The notes: generated by a model not told the origin, from the sequence alone. A stretch of 64,000 nt of DNA from JBFMHP01 sp040752855 (GCA_040752855.1 JBFMHP010000037.1:1-64000), one strand, 5' to 3'. Counted from the stretch's first letter, positions 33,088 to 41,800 are shown. Translations and numbers: made by a program.

Positions 33088-33251
33088 TTTCGGTTCCTCC
33101 GATCGCGCAGCTCCTCACAAAAGGCGGGGAGCCTCCGTTAAAAACAGTGAACTGCGGGTTTCGTAAACGGCGCTTAACCCAAGCCACTCGCTCACCAGTG
33201 TATGGCCCTTTCTGACAGCATTGTGTCAGGAGGGCGGGAACGCTGTCCGCA

Positions 33252-33697
33252 TCATCCCTCGCGCCCGAACATTGCCGTGTACCGCCGCTGCATTTCCCCC
33301 GGGTCGACGTCCTCGATGGCGTGACCGATCAGCCAACGATGACCGAAAGGATCGCGGATGACGCCAGAGCGTTCGCCGTAGAACTCATTCTTCGGCTCCC
33401 GCTCCAGCACGGCGCCGGCACGCACGGCTTGTTCGATCATTTTGTCTGCGTCGTCAACATGCAGATGGATGGAAACCGGCGTCCCCCCGATCGCCGATGC
33501 GGAACGGATGCCCCACTCCGGAAACTCGTCGCATAGCATGACCGTCATTGCGCCGAACACCAGCTCGGCGTGGCCGATGCGACCGCTTGGCTCAGCCAGG
33601 CGAAATTTCTCCTTGACGCCGAAGGCGCGCTTGTAGAAGTCAATGGCGGCTGCGGCGTCCGACACGACAGGTAGGCGAATACTTCGTCGATTCTCAT
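33252..33697 (-). pseudogene. VOC-family gene with a 5' frameshift
   Basis: ATG 33697 (with GGAGAAAATCC ahead) begins MRIDEVFAYL, the usual start of this VOC subgroup; then the frame is lost and resumes as VSDAAAAIDFYKRAFGVKEKFRL through to DPFGHRWLIGHAIEDVDPGEM. One missing base near 33667 accounts for it. A GTG at 33665 in the main frame could rescue a 137-residue product lacking the first strand. Real mutation or sequencing error cannot be told apart here. Confidence 0.75.
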
Positions 33698-33770
33698 GGA
33701 TTTTCTCCTAAGACAGGCCAGACACGTATTCTCCCGACCTCACCCGCCCGGGCATTGAAAAAAATTGACT

Positions 33771-34609
33771 TCACGCATGGCAGTCCCCTCGCCCATCGAC
33801 CGGCAGATGATTCGCCTCGCGCGGTGAAAGTTTCTGGTAAGTCATGGGTGTGACACCGGTGAACGCCAGAAAATCGCGATTGAAGTGCGCCTGATCGCTG
33901 TAGCCTGTCTCCGCAGCCAGCGACGCCAAGGAGAGGGGCTCGCCCTCTCTGAGGGACTGCAATGCGCGCTGAAACCGCAGAACCCCAGGTACGTTTTCGG
34001 TGCCAGTCCCACCGCCCGGCGAAACTGCGCGATGAACTGCCGGTGGCTGATACCGCTGTGCCGCACCGCCGCCTCGACGGAATGCAGAGTTGGCATCACA
34101 TCGATGACCGATGCGATGGCCGGATGGAGGCTGCGCACGCGGGGCAACCGCGCCGCGAGTTCGGATTCGAGCACGACAAGACGGTGCTCGGCGTTCTCGA
34201 CTTCGAGCAACCGTTCCCGCACACTGCGCGCCGAGCTGCCCCATAGATCCTCGAGCGCCGTGTGTCGTTCGGCCAATTGGTCAGCGGTCACGCCGAACAG
34301 CAGTGGCCCCGCACCGGGGCGCAAGACCGCTCCGACAGAACACGAAGGCGCGGACGACTCGCGAACATAATACCTTGACCGGACCCCGCCGACGAGTGCG
34401 CTGCCCACCGACTGCCCATGAAGGTCATCGTGCGGGTCGAAGATGTGCAGAGGGCAATCGGTCAACCGAAATACCAGATGCATCATGCCACTCGGCAACA
34501 TGTGTTCGCGCGTCGGCCGCTCGTACGTCGCGGCCATCGGGCTGTCGCTGGCCCAGACCAGCGCGACAAACGCTCGCAGCACCGGGATTGGTAATCTTTT
34601 TAGCAGCAT
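33771..34609 (-). pseudogene. AraC-family regulator gene with a frameshift
   Basis: First part (34609 to ~33990): HMLPSGMMHLVFRLTDCPLHIFD, a DUF6597-type N-terminus, then LHSVEAAVRHSGISHRQFIAQFRRAVGLAPKTYL, the first helix-turn-helix. The rest is in another frame to 33771: VLRFQRALQSLREGEPLSLASLAAETGYSDQAHFNRDF..TGVTPMTYQ. Loss of one base in the CCTGGGGTT run restores a ~279-residue regulator. Second frameshifted gene in a row. Confidence 0.78.
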
Positions 34610-34645
34610 TCACCCCCCATCTTCGACGTCCAGCGCAAAGCACCT

Positions 34646-35104
34646 TCATCCCCACAGCCCCGGCTTCACCACCATGAGGAAGACAATGACCATCACCAGA
34701 ACGGCCAAGACCACCCCAAGCATAGCCCCGCGGCGCGCCAGAGCTTGATAGCGCGGCGACTGGAACCCCTCACGGTCCAGAAGCTGGATCTGACGCCGGA
34801 GGGTGGGCGTGTATCCCAACAGGCCGACCAGCACGGCAAGCACGTATAAGACCAAAGCCGTCATCAGCCAAGGGGTGGTCAGCGGCAACTTCACGATGAA
34901 CACCATCACGAGCCCGGTAACGAGCAGCAATCCATACGCCGGACTGGCGATTCGATCGTCGATTAGCTTGATGCCCCGCAGCGTAAAGGGTAAGGCTTCT
35001 GAGTTACGGGAGGCGTGTAACAACCAAATCCCATAGGTGACGTTGGCCCCGACCGCGACGATGGCGGCTAAGACATGCAGCCATTTGAGCAGCAAATACG
35101 ACAT
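34646..35104 (-). CDS. DUF2269 membrane protein
   Basis: 152 residues, four hydrophobic helices: MSYLLLKWLHVLAAIVAVGANVTYGIWL, RIASPAYGLLLVTGLVMVFIV, PWLMTALVLYVLAVLVGLLGYTPTLRRQ and a C-terminal helix. DUF2269, function unknown. It follows the TsaA-like gene by 32 bases. Confidence 0.83.
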   Translation of the reverse strand: MSYLLLKWLHVLAAIVAVGANVTYGIWLLHASRNSEALPFTLRGIKLIDDRIASPAYGLLLVTGLVMVFIVKLPLTTPWLMTALVLYVLAVLVGLLGYTPTLRRQIQLLDREGFQSPRYQALARRGAMLGVVLAVLVMVIVFLMVVKPGLWG

Positions 35105-35136
35105 AGGTCCTCGCTATCCCCCGCTTTCTCCAACCG

Positions 35137-35553
35137 TCACCGGTCATCGATTTGCACAAGCACGGGCTTGATGTCGATCACCGGCGTTCCGTCGATCGCC
35201 TCCATCGGAACAACCCTCAACCTCTGCCCTGCGACCTCCAGGACCGATACTCTATGAAGTCCCACCGGGTTAGGACGATGCGGCGACCGCGTCGCAAATA
35301 CGCCCATCAACGGGGCCTCGGTTCTGTCACGGGGATGCACGTGCAGGACGTCGCGCCGCGCACGATGCAACCACGTGAGAACGATAAGATCATCACCCGG
35401 CCTGATGCCGTCCAGTCCCGGCGCCATCGGGGCGGTGAGTTCCAGCCAGACTTCGGGGGCGCCTTCGTCTCCCTGAAGAGGCGCCCCTTCGAGATCGGTG
35501 AGCGGTGAGCGTATTACGCCGATCGGCTCGAGGATGTAGGTGTTTTCGTTCAT
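35137..35553 (-). CDS. TsaA/TrmO-like protein, short paralogue
   Basis: 138 residues containing only the N-terminal TsaA barrel: LEPIGVIRSPLTDLEGAPLQG, VLTWLHRARRDVLHVHPR, MGVFATRSPHRPNPVGLHRV and AIDGTPVIDIKPVL. The SAM-binding and RPNP motifs are kept; the C-terminal TrmO domain is missing. Whether it methylates tRNA or another substrate is unknown. Ten bases behind DGPF protein 6, so in an ECF-type unit. Confidence 0.83.
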   Translation of the reverse strand: MNENTYILEPIGVIRSPLTDLEGAPLQGDEGAPEVWLELTAPMAPGLDGIRPGDDLIVLTWLHRARRDVLHVHPRDRTEAPLMGVFATRSPHRPNPVGLHRVSVLEVAGQRLRVVPMEAIDGTPVIDIKPVLVQIDDR

Positions 35554-35563
35554 GATCCGACCA

Positions 35564-35908
35564 CTATTCCCAAACGGGGCGCACCTCGACGGAGCCGCGC
35601 CGCGCGCCCGGGCAGCGCGCCGCCCACGACAGCGCCGCCTCGCGATCCGGCACATCGATGAGGAAATAGCCGCCAAGCTGTTCTTTGGTCTCCGCGAAGG
35701 GCCCGTCCACGATGATCGGCTCGTCGTCAGACACCCGTACCGTGGCCGCCCGCGAGGTGGGTTGCAAACCATGATTTGCAAGCAGCACACCCGCCTGCCG
35801 CATCGCCTCGACATAGGCTAGATAATCGGCGTGCATCCGCCCTGCCTCCTCCTTGGGTAGATTCAGCATGGCGGTCTCGTTCATGCAGTTCAGTAAAAGG
35901 TATTTCAT
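35564..35908 (-). CDS. DGPF/YCII-family protein 6
   Basis: 114 residues: MKYLLLNCMNETAMLNLPKEEAGR, NHGLQPTSRAATVRVSDDEP and VDGPFAETKEQLGGYFLIDVPDREAALSWAARCPGARRGSVEVRP. AGGAGGCC stands before the ATG. It is the DGPF gene nearest to the sigma factor, separated by the promoter motif at 35962-35990. Confidence 0.9.
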   Translation of the reverse strand: MKYLLLNCMNETAMLNLPKEEAGRMHADYLAYVEAMRQAGVLLANHGLQPTSRAATVRVSDDEPIIVDGPFAETKEQLGGYFLIDVPDREAALSWAARCPGARRGSVEVRPVWE

Positions 35909-35961
35909 GGCCTCCTCCTATTCCTTGCGATGACCTAGATCGGTTCATAGCTTTCTCCCCC

Positions 35962-35990
35962 TAGTCGTTCGAGCTCCCCTTGAATCGACA
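35962..35990 (-). promoter_or_regulatory. Putative ECF42 promoter, unit 4
   Basis: Minus strand TGTCGA (35985-35990), 13 bases, CGAACGACTA (35962-35971), 54 bases before ATG 35908. Lies only 12 bases from the sigma-factor stop. Confidence 0.72.
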
Positions 35991-36001
35991 CCAGGCGCGA
36001 A

Positions 36002-37252
36002 TCATTTTTTCAGCTCGCCCAGCCGCCGTTCGAGGAAGCGCCGCTCCGGCGCCTGACGGGTGAGCGATAACGCCCGTTCGTAGGCGGCGCGGGCCTCATC
36101 GGTCTTCCCCAAGCGGCGGCACAGATCGGCGCGGGCAGCATGGGCGAGGCGATATTCTGTCAACTCACCCCGAACAAGAATGGCGTCGATCAACGCCAGA
36201 CCGGCGGCAGGACCGTCGCGCATCGCCACCGCCACGGCGCGGTTGAGTTCGATCACAGGCGAGGGCTCCATGCGCAGGAGCACGTCATAGAGGCCCACGA
36301 TTTGCGCCCAGTCGGTCGCGGAGGCTTCCGGGGCGTCCGCATGCACGGCGGCAATCGCCGCTTGCAGCGTGTAGGGACCGATGCGGCGCGACGCCAATAC
36401 CTGTTCCACGCGCGTAATCCCTTCCCTGATCTGCTCACGGTTCCACAGGGAACGATCTTGCTCTTCGAGCAGGATCAAATCGCCGTTGGGCGCGCTGCGC
36501 GCCGTGCGCCGCGATTCGTGCAGCAACATCAGCGCCAGCAGGCCCATCGCTTCGGGTTCGGGTAATAGTTCCACCAACAGCCGTCCAAGGCGGATCGCTT
36601 CGCCGGATAAATCGGCACGCGTCAGCACATCGCCCGTCGATGCGGTATACCCTTCGTTGAACACCAAATAGATGACCCTCAGCACGGCGTCAAGGCGCGC
36701 GGGCAACTCCGCTTGGGTCGGAACCTGGTACGGGAGGCGGGCGTCGCGGATCTTGGCCTTGGCGCGCACGATGCGCTGCGCGAGCGTCGGCGCGGGCATC
36801 AGAAAAGCGGACGCGATCTCTTCGGTGGTGAGACCACACACCTCGCGCAGCGTGAGCGCGATCTGCGCCTCCGGCGACAACGCGGGGTGGCAACAGGTGA
36901 AGATGAGCCGCAGTTGATCATCCTCCACGGCATCATCATCGATATCTTTCTCTTCCGCCGCGAGGGTTTCGATATATGCCGTGGCGTCGTCCAGTGCGGC
37001 AAAGCGGGCGCGGCGGCGGAGCGCGTCGATGGCTTTGAAGCGCCCGGTCGACACCAGCCACGCACGCGGGTTGGCGGGCACGCCTTCGCGCGGCCACTGT
37101 TCGAGCGCGGCGTGAAAAGCCTCCTGCAGCGCTTCTTCGGCGAGATCGAAATCGCCGAGCAGGCGGATCAGCGTGGCGAGGACGCGGCGCGACTGCTCTC
37201 GGTAGAGCGTCTCCAGAGACGCGCGCCGCGGTTTGGTTTCATCCATGTCCAT
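36002..37252 (-). CDS. ECF sigma factor, ECF42-type with C-terminal TPR extension
   Basis: 416 residues. Sigma region 2 covers ~12-80 (SRRVLATLIRLLGDFDLAEEALQEAFHAALEQW..NPRAWLVSTGRFKAID) and region 4 ~120-175 (LSPEAQIALTLREVCGLTTEEIASAFLMPAPTLAQRIVRAKAKI). The ~220-residue tail (LPARLDAVLRVIYLVFNEGYTAS.., DWAQIVGLYDVLLRMEPSPVIELNRAVAVAM, AYERALSLTRQAPERRFLERRL) is the DUF6596/TPR-like extension that defines this group. No anti-sigma gene is near; in this group the extension and DGPF partners are thought to take that role. A decayed copy of the 5' end lies at 21622. Confidence 0.92.
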   Translation of the reverse strand: MDMDETKPRRASLETLYREQSRRVLATLIRLLGDFDLAEEALQEAFHAALEQWPREGVPANPRAWLVSTGRFKAIDALRRRARFAALDDATAYIETLAAEEKDIDDDAVEDDQLRLIFTCCHPALSPEAQIALTLREVCGLTTEEIASAFLMPAPTLAQRIVRAKAKIRDARLPYQVPTQAELPARLDAVLRVIYLVFNEGYTASTGDVLTRADLSGEAIRLGRLLVELLPEPEAMGLLALMLLHESRRTARSAPNGDLILLEEQDRSLWNREQIREGITRVEQVLASRRIGPYTLQAAIAAVHADAPEASATDWAQIVGLYDVLLRMEPSPVIELNRAVAVAMRDGPAAGLALIDAILVRGELTEYRLAHAARADLCRRLGKTDEARAAYERALSLTRQAPERRFLERRLGELKK

Positions 37253-37558
37253 TCGATTCGTGTGATGCGCTCAAAACTGGGGGATATTTCCCACGCGGGA
37301 TAATATCCTCAATCTCGCGTGGGCACTCAAGGGCAGCGAAGTGGCCCATATCAGCGAAAGTGATCTCCGCACCCGCTGCCCCGCTCCTCGATGCGTGATT
37401 CTCGGGCCGCCGTAGATCAGTGTAGCCCGTACCGTGATAGGTTGGTAAGAACGACGAGTGTCTTGCGCTCTATAGCCGAAACAATTCCGGATGCTAACGG
37501 CGGGAGACATTTCGCCGCCGGATTAATAGCATGACTGGCCAGGCCTCTCTCGTCTCGA
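37253..37558. other. Upstream region of the sigma gene
   Basis: 306 bases. 37253-37425 is similar to 21750-21865, the flank of the sigma remnant, so the duplication included upstream DNA. No copy of the GTCGA-CGnnCGACTA motif was found here, so the sigma gene may not control itself. 37507-37528 (ATTTCGCCGCCGGATTAATAG) recalls the ends of the composite repeats at 41.6 and 59.2 kb. Confidence 0.5.
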
Positions 37559-37916
37559 TCAGCCCTTGTCAGGCAGAGCTGGTCGCGGAAGCGGTTTCCT
37601 GCCAAGCACCCAGATCATCACCGGACTGCGACTTGCTTCGAACGGCGCGCGGTCGTAGTTGCCGTAGAGAGCGAGCACCTGGAATCCCGCAGCTTGCGCC
37701 ATGGATTCGAATTGATCTTTTTCGATGAACACGAACTCCATCGGCAACAGCCGTTTCGAGCGCAATCGAGAGTCGACCGGTGCCGGCAGTCAGTTCCAGC
37801 ACCGGCCCTTTGGCATTCAACGCTTTCTGCACAAAGAACGGTATATCGTAGTCTGCCGTCACGTAGAGATCATAGACATCCGCGACGCTATCGTAGTCAA
37901 TGCCTTGGGTGTTCAT
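37559..37916 (-). pseudogene. SAM-dependent methyltransferase gene with internal deletion
   Basis: N-terminal part MNTQGIDYDSVADVYDLYVTADYDIPFFVQKAL..GPVLELTAGTGRLSIALE (motif I) stops making sense after residue ~58; the C-terminal part SKRLLPMEFVFIEKDQFESMAQAAGFQVLALYGNYDRAPFE..SPVMIWVLGRK is in another frame. About 100 central residues of a normal ~240-residue enzyme are missing. Confidence 0.8.
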
Positions 37917-37936
37917 GCTCTGCTCCCATCAAGCAT

Positions 37937-38875
37937 TCATGCCACAGCTGCACAGATTGCTGCCACATGCCGGTGGTCCGTGCCGCAGCAGCCGCCCAGA
38001 ATGGTGAGCTTGGGCAGCCATTGACGCAGTTGCCGGTATTGCCCACTCAATTCTTGCGGATCACCGTCATCCAGATCCGGACTCTCATCCAATTGCGCAT
38101 GACTGCGCTTCGACGCATTGGCGCGCACGCCGCGAATACGGTCAAGCCAGCCACGGTTGTCGTGCAATACATGCGCGAAATGCGCGGGATGGGCGCAGTT
38201 AACCATGTAATATGCAGCGTAGCGATCTGTTAGCGCGTCGGTGCGTTGGATGGCATCGGCCAGGGTATCGCCTGATGGCAAACGGCCATCGGTTTCCACG
38301 GTGAAGGAGATGGCCAACGGCATACCATGGTCGCGCGCCGCCTGGGCAATACCAATGGCCTCTTCCACATAGTTCAGCGTAAAGGCAGCCACCATATCGG
38401 CATCCGTTTGCGCGAAGGTTGCGATTTGCTGTGCGTGATAATCGCGTGCCTCCGTTACACTCATCCGCCGATCGGCGCGGTAGCCATCACCACGCGGACC
38501 GAGGTTGCCGCTGATCACCAGGGGCGTTGCCGGCGACTCATATTCGTCGCGAATTTCCAGCAGCAGGCCGATGGCCTTGCGATTGGCATCCGCCAAGGCG
38601 GTGGCATCGTATCCCAGTCGCCTGCCCCAGTCGGGGTTGGCGCGCCAGGTGGGCGCCTCGAGTACAAAACCCACACCCCGCTGCCGGGCAATTTCCACAT
38701 AGCGCACAAAATAGTTGCGCAATGTCTCAACACCTTCATCGTTTTTCAGCAGGTCGAACGCGGCAAAGCACGGTAGATCAAAACCTTCGTGAAAGACCAG
38801 GGTCGTCTCCAACCCGCCGTCGGTAATAAACAGTATGTCTTGCAACTGTGGAAGTTGGTGACGGTATTTGCTCAT
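37937..38875 (-). CDS. Homocysteine S-methyltransferase family protein
   Basis: 312 residues, TIM barrel. The three zinc-binding cysteines are C227 (VNCAHP) and C296-C297 (GGCCGTDHRH). DGGLETTLVF at the N-terminus and GNLGPRGDGYR fit the S-methylmethionine/betaine-type homocysteine methyltransferases. It forms methionine from homocysteine and a methyl donor; the donor cannot be read from sequence. GAGGAGATATTGCC precedes ATG 38875. Divergent from a GlxA-type regulator. Confidence 0.88.
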   Translation of the reverse strand: MSKYRHQLPQLQDILFITDGGLETTLVFHEGFDLPCFAAFDLLKNDEGVETLRNYFVRYVEIARQRGVGFVLEAPTWRANPDWGRRLGYDATALADANRKAIGLLLEIRDEYESPATPLVISGNLGPRGDGYRADRRMSVTEARDYHAQQIATFAQTDADMVAAFTLNYVEEAIGIAQAARDHGMPLAISFTVETDGRLPSGDTLADAIQRTDALTDRYAAYYMVNCAHPAHFAHVLHDNRGWLDRIRGVRANASKRSHAQLDESPDLDDGDPQELSGQYRQLRQWLPKLTILGGCCGTDHRHVAAICAAVA

Positions 38876-39043
38876 GGCAATATCTCCTCTAAACTTATGC
38901 GACACGATGGACAGTACCCGTGTCATCGGGGCGCCGGTGTTCGCTCACGATCGCCGCGCACCGCCCCAATGACCTTATCCAGGCTACGCCCAATGGCGGC
39001 CGGTCACTAAAGCGATTCAGGCAACAATCAGGACAAATCGGCC

Positions 39044-40069
39044 ATGACGACAACCCCGGTGGAGATCGCCATCCTCGTCTTTCCCGAGACCAGCGCCTCG
39101 GTGGTTTACGGGATGTACGACCTGTTCTGCGCGGCGGGCCGGGATTGGGGGCTGGTTACCGAGGGCCGTCCCGGCCCCGCCTTGATCCGCCCGTTACTGG
39201 CCGCCAGGAACGAGCAACCGCTTACCGTGATCAATGGCGGGCACATCCTGCCCGATACCACCTTGGCGCGATGTCCGAATGCCGGAATCATTTGCGTGCC
39301 GGAGGTCAGCCTGCCACCGGGTGAACCGCTGGCCGAACGTTACCGCGAGGAGATCGGCTGGCTGCGGCAGCGCCATGCGGCGGGCGCCATCCTGGCCTCG
39401 GCCTGTTCGGGCGCGATGTTATTCGCTGAGGCGGGGCTGCTCGATGGCTGCGAGGCGACCACGCATTGGGCCTGGTGCGATGTGATGCGCGAGCGCTTCC
39501 CCACGATCACGGTCCACGCCCAGCGCGCCCTGGTGGTCAGCGGCGAAGAACAGCGCCTGATCATGGCGGGCGGCGGCACATCGTGGATGGACCTGGCGCT
39601 GTATCTCATTGCACGCTCCGTCGGCGTGGAGGCCGCCATGCAGGTCGCGCGCATCAATCTCATCGACTGGCATCACATCGGGCAACAACCCTTCGCCCGC
39701 CTCGCCCGCACCCGGCAGGTCGACGATGCGATCATCGCGCGCTGCCAGACCTGGATCGCCGAGCATTATCAGGAAGCCAACCCGGTGAGCGCCATGGTGC
39801 GCCTGTCCGGCCTTGCCGAGCGCACCTTCAAGCGACGCTTTCAGCAGGCCACCGGCATGTCGCCGCTTGAGTATGTGCACACGCTGCGGCTTGAGGAGGC
39901 CAAGCATATGCTGGAAGCGAGCGACCTGCCCATCGAGGCCATTGCCGAGGAAGTGGGCTACGAAGACGCAGGATTTTTCAGCCAGCTGTTCCGGCGCAAG
40001 GTCACCCTCACCCCGGCGCAGTACCGCAAGCGTTTCGCGGCATTGCGCCAGTCGCTGGCAGTGAAGTGA
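39044..40069 (+). CDS. GlxA-type regulator (DJ-1/PfpI domain plus AraC DNA-binding domain)
   Basis: 341 residues. ~5-190: DJ-1/PfpI-like domain with the nucleophile-elbow region ILASACSGAMLFAEAGLLDGCEATTHWAW. ~225-330: AraC double helix-turn-helix, VRLSGLAERTFKRRFQQATGMSPLEYVHTLRLEEAKHML and IEAIAEEVGYEDAGFFSQLFRRKVTLTPAQYRKRF. It likely activates the divergent homocysteine methyltransferase gene, 168 bases away. A paralogue with the same arrangement is at 50551. Confidence 0.9.
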   Translation: MTTTPVEIAILVFPETSASVVYGMYDLFCAAGRDWGLVTEGRPGPALIRPLLAARNEQPLTVINGGHILPDTTLARCPNAGIICVPEVSLPPGEPLAERYREEIGWLRQRHAAGAILASACSGAMLFAEAGLLDGCEATTHWAWCDVMRERFPTITVHAQRALVVSGEEQRLIMAGGGTSWMDLALYLIARSVGVEAAMQVARINLIDWHHIGQQPFARLARTRQVDDAIIARCQTWIAEHYQEANPVSAMVRLSGLAERTFKRRFQQATGMSPLEYVHTLRLEEAKHMLEASDLPIEAIAEEVGYEDAGFFSQLFRRKVTLTPAQYRKRFAALRQSLAVK

Positions 40070-40072
40070 ACA

Positions 40073-40238
40073 CTACACCACCTCTGTGCCTGTAATAATT
40101 GCTACGGCTAACGTCAGAACCAGTGCCATGACCGGGCAGAGGAAGATTGCTCCAGCCTTGCTCGGGGGCCACAGCCGGAGTCCAGGGCGCGCCTGCGGCG
40201 TAGATCGCCACTCTGCGCAAAAACAGCATTGTGTTCAT
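40073..40238 (-). pseudogene. Possible frameshifted small membrane-protein gene
   Basis: ATG 40238 has an excellent ribosome site (GGAGGTCGC) and begins MNTMLFLRRVAIYAAG. In the next frame the same strand reads AGAIFLCPVMALVLTLAVAIITGTEVV before a stop at 40073, a convincing membrane helix. A one-base shift around 40190 would join them. The 3' end touches the stop of the convergent GlxA gene. Confidence 0.35.
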
Positions 40239-40256
40239 GCGACCTCCATATAAGGT

Positions 40257-40312
40257 GGCTAAACGGGCGAGCTCAGCGCACGACAGGGAGCGCGGCTTTG
40301 TGACGGTTATTG
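40257..40312 (-). repeat. Weak attC-like segment between SRPBCC remnant and small gene
   Basis: On the minus strand CAATAAC..AGCCGCGC..GCGCTGAGCTCG..CGTTTAGCC. The CTGAGCTC and GTTTAGC wording recalls the attC at 27447, and it sits between a gene end and a ribosome site as attC sites do. The stem is short and the R' core departs from GTTRRRY, so this is only suggestive. Confidence 0.3.
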
Positions 40313-40325
40313 TTTTCCGGCGTGT

Positions 40326-40764
40326 CAGTTATCAGCATAGCCATTACTCCACGTTCGCGACGCGTCGTGGTTGCGAAGATCTACGCCATAATCCACCGCG
40401 GCCTTCATCGCCATAGCACGGACACCCAACCCGCAACCATCTCCATACGGATAGATTCCTTCACCTGCGTGGCAACAAGAGAGAGATCAGTTCCGCCTTT
40501 GCCGTCATCCTGCAGCGAGAACTCTACGGTCGATCCAAAGTACTCGACTGAGAACAGTGATGGCGCATCGTTCTTCAGTATGCGCCCTGAAAATGGTTCG
40601 TATCCAAGAATATGGAAGGTGACTTGTCCATTGACCTCCCGGGTGGATTCTGCCCAATAGCGTGCACGGCCTTCATCAGTGGCAAGCGCTGAGAAAACCT
40701 TTTCCTTGGGGGAGCTGAAGTGCATCTTCCATCGAATGATGCCTTTCTCGGTCTGAAATGACAT
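40326..40764 (-). pseudogene. SRPBCC-domain gene with a 3' frameshift
   Basis: Reads MSFQTEKGIIRWKMHFSSPKEKVFSALATDEGRARYWAEST to MVAGWVSVL in one frame (stop at 40405), then continues in another as MKAAVDYGVDLRNHDASRTW to a stop at 40326, which is the normal end of this family. A one- or two-base indel near 40408 would restore a ~145-residue protein. As it stands the product loses its last ~27 residues. Confidence 0.75.
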
Positions 40765-40806
40765 TCGTTGGCCTCCTGACGTGTTCGTTGTTACGCCCTC
40801 AATCCC

Positions 40807-40838
40807 GGACTAAGCTTCGCTCCATCCGGGCTACTCGC
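40807..40838. repeat. CCCGGAT..ATCCGGG intergenic palindrome
   Basis: TCCCGGACTAAGCTTCGCTCCATCCGGGCTA-type hairpin, a dispersed element widespread in proteobacterial intergenic DNA. It lies in the 40765-41017 gap, which has no gene. Confidence 0.6.
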
Positions 40839-40953
40839 TTGGCTGCTCGGCTCCGCCCATCATCTTTGGGTAACACCACACCTGGCCTCTGCTCAGGGTG
40901 GGACTCGCTGCCGGCCGGTACCTGGCACGCCGCAGTCGCGGTTAATTGTTGGA

Positions 40954-40987
40954 GCAGGCGGAGAGTGCACGGGCACCCTCCGCCTGC
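40954..40987 (-). terminator. GC-rich hairpin behind the DUF4396 gene
   Basis: GCAGGCGGAG pairs with CTCCGCCTGC (10 bp), one mismatch, then GTGC with GCAC around ACGG. No T-run follows on the minus strand, so it may halt transcription less efficiently or protect the mRNA 3' end. Confidence 0.45.
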
Positions 40988-41017
40988 CTGCCATCAGATC
41001 AAGTCTGAATTCTATGC

Positions 41018-41539
41018 CTAATGACACGGTTGCTTGATATCCCGACTAAGCAGCCAATAGTTTACCGGCCAGGCGGCAATGAAGCCTGCGGGCAAGGCAA
41101 ACAGGTAACCCACCCAGAACTGGAGCGAAATCACCGAGCTTGCATGGACGCCGCCGAGGTTGTAATCGACTACGTTCATGACCAGTTCCATCACCGCGAT
41201 CGAGATCGTCTCACCCAACCAGATCAGACGGAATGCTTCTCCCCAACTCTTCCCTTTTCGTACCAAGGGCCACAACCCAAACAGATAGCCGCTGGCGAAC
41301 CCCAACGCGGTGGCCAACACGATCGTCGCCCACGGTTCGAATCCGAGGGTGACGCCGATCATCAATCCCGCCAGTTCGCCAATGGCGCAGCCCAATAGAC
41401 AATGCAGTGTGACGTGGGTCGCCAGTGTGGTTTTCGACCCACTGGTATGCTCATGATGTGCGTGTAGCGTATGTCCGCCCGTGTGGGGCATGACGCTGGT
41501 ATGGCCGGTAGTCGAGTGACACTGTTTCTGCTGTTGCAT
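41018..41539 (-). CDS. DUF4396 integral membrane protein, His-rich N-terminus
   Basis: 173 residues. The first ~35 residues are rich in His (GHTSVMPHTGGHTLHAHHEH), suggestive of metal binding; four membrane helices follow (LHCLLGCAIGELAGLMIGVTLGF, IVLATALGFASGYLFGL, LIWLGETISIAVMELVMNVVDY, WVGYLFALPAGFIAAWPVNYWLL). DUF4396 members are often near copper genes. A MerR-type promoter pointing at it lies at 41855-41885, next to a CueR-like regulator, so copper or another soft metal is the likely inducer. Confidence 0.82.
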   Translation of the reverse strand: MQQQKQCHSTTGHTSVMPHTGGHTLHAHHEHTSGSKTTLATHVTLHCLLGCAIGELAGLMIGVTLGFEPWATIVLATALGFASGYLFGLWPLVRKGKSWGEAFRLIWLGETISIAVMELVMNVVDYNLGGVHASSVISLQFWVGYLFALPAGFIAAWPVNYWLLSRDIKQPCH

Positions 41540-41574
41540 TGTCGTATCCTCCGTATGGGTTAAGGGCGGGAAAT

Positions 41575-41800
41575 GCTTTTATTAACCCGGCGGCGAAAGA
41601 CATCTGTTTTTGTCCCCTCTCCCTCAGGGAGAGGGCTAGGGTGAGGGGTTTGATTTTACTCCCTCATCCTCGGCAACTGCTCCATGCGTTGCCCTACCTC
41701 CTGCATCCATGCAGTCGTGTCCTTCTCGACTCGGGTTCCGGACTTCGTCCTACCGACTCCATCCATGGAGTCGTCCCTGAGGGAGAAGGGACGCCTCTAG
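41575..41800. repeat. Composite intergenic repeat element
   Basis: TTAACCCGGCGGCGAAAGACATCTGTTTTTGTCCCCTCTCCCTC.. followed by GGGAGAGGGCTAGGGTGAGG, then two inserts with CTCCATGCGTTGCC, CTCCTGCATCCATGCAG, TCGACTCGGGTTCC and CTCCATCCATGGAGTCG, closed by CCCTGAGGGAGAAGGGAC. Modules recur at 57160-57245, 59030-59185 and 62935-63110. It stands between the DUF4396 gene and its likely promoter. Confidence 0.7.
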
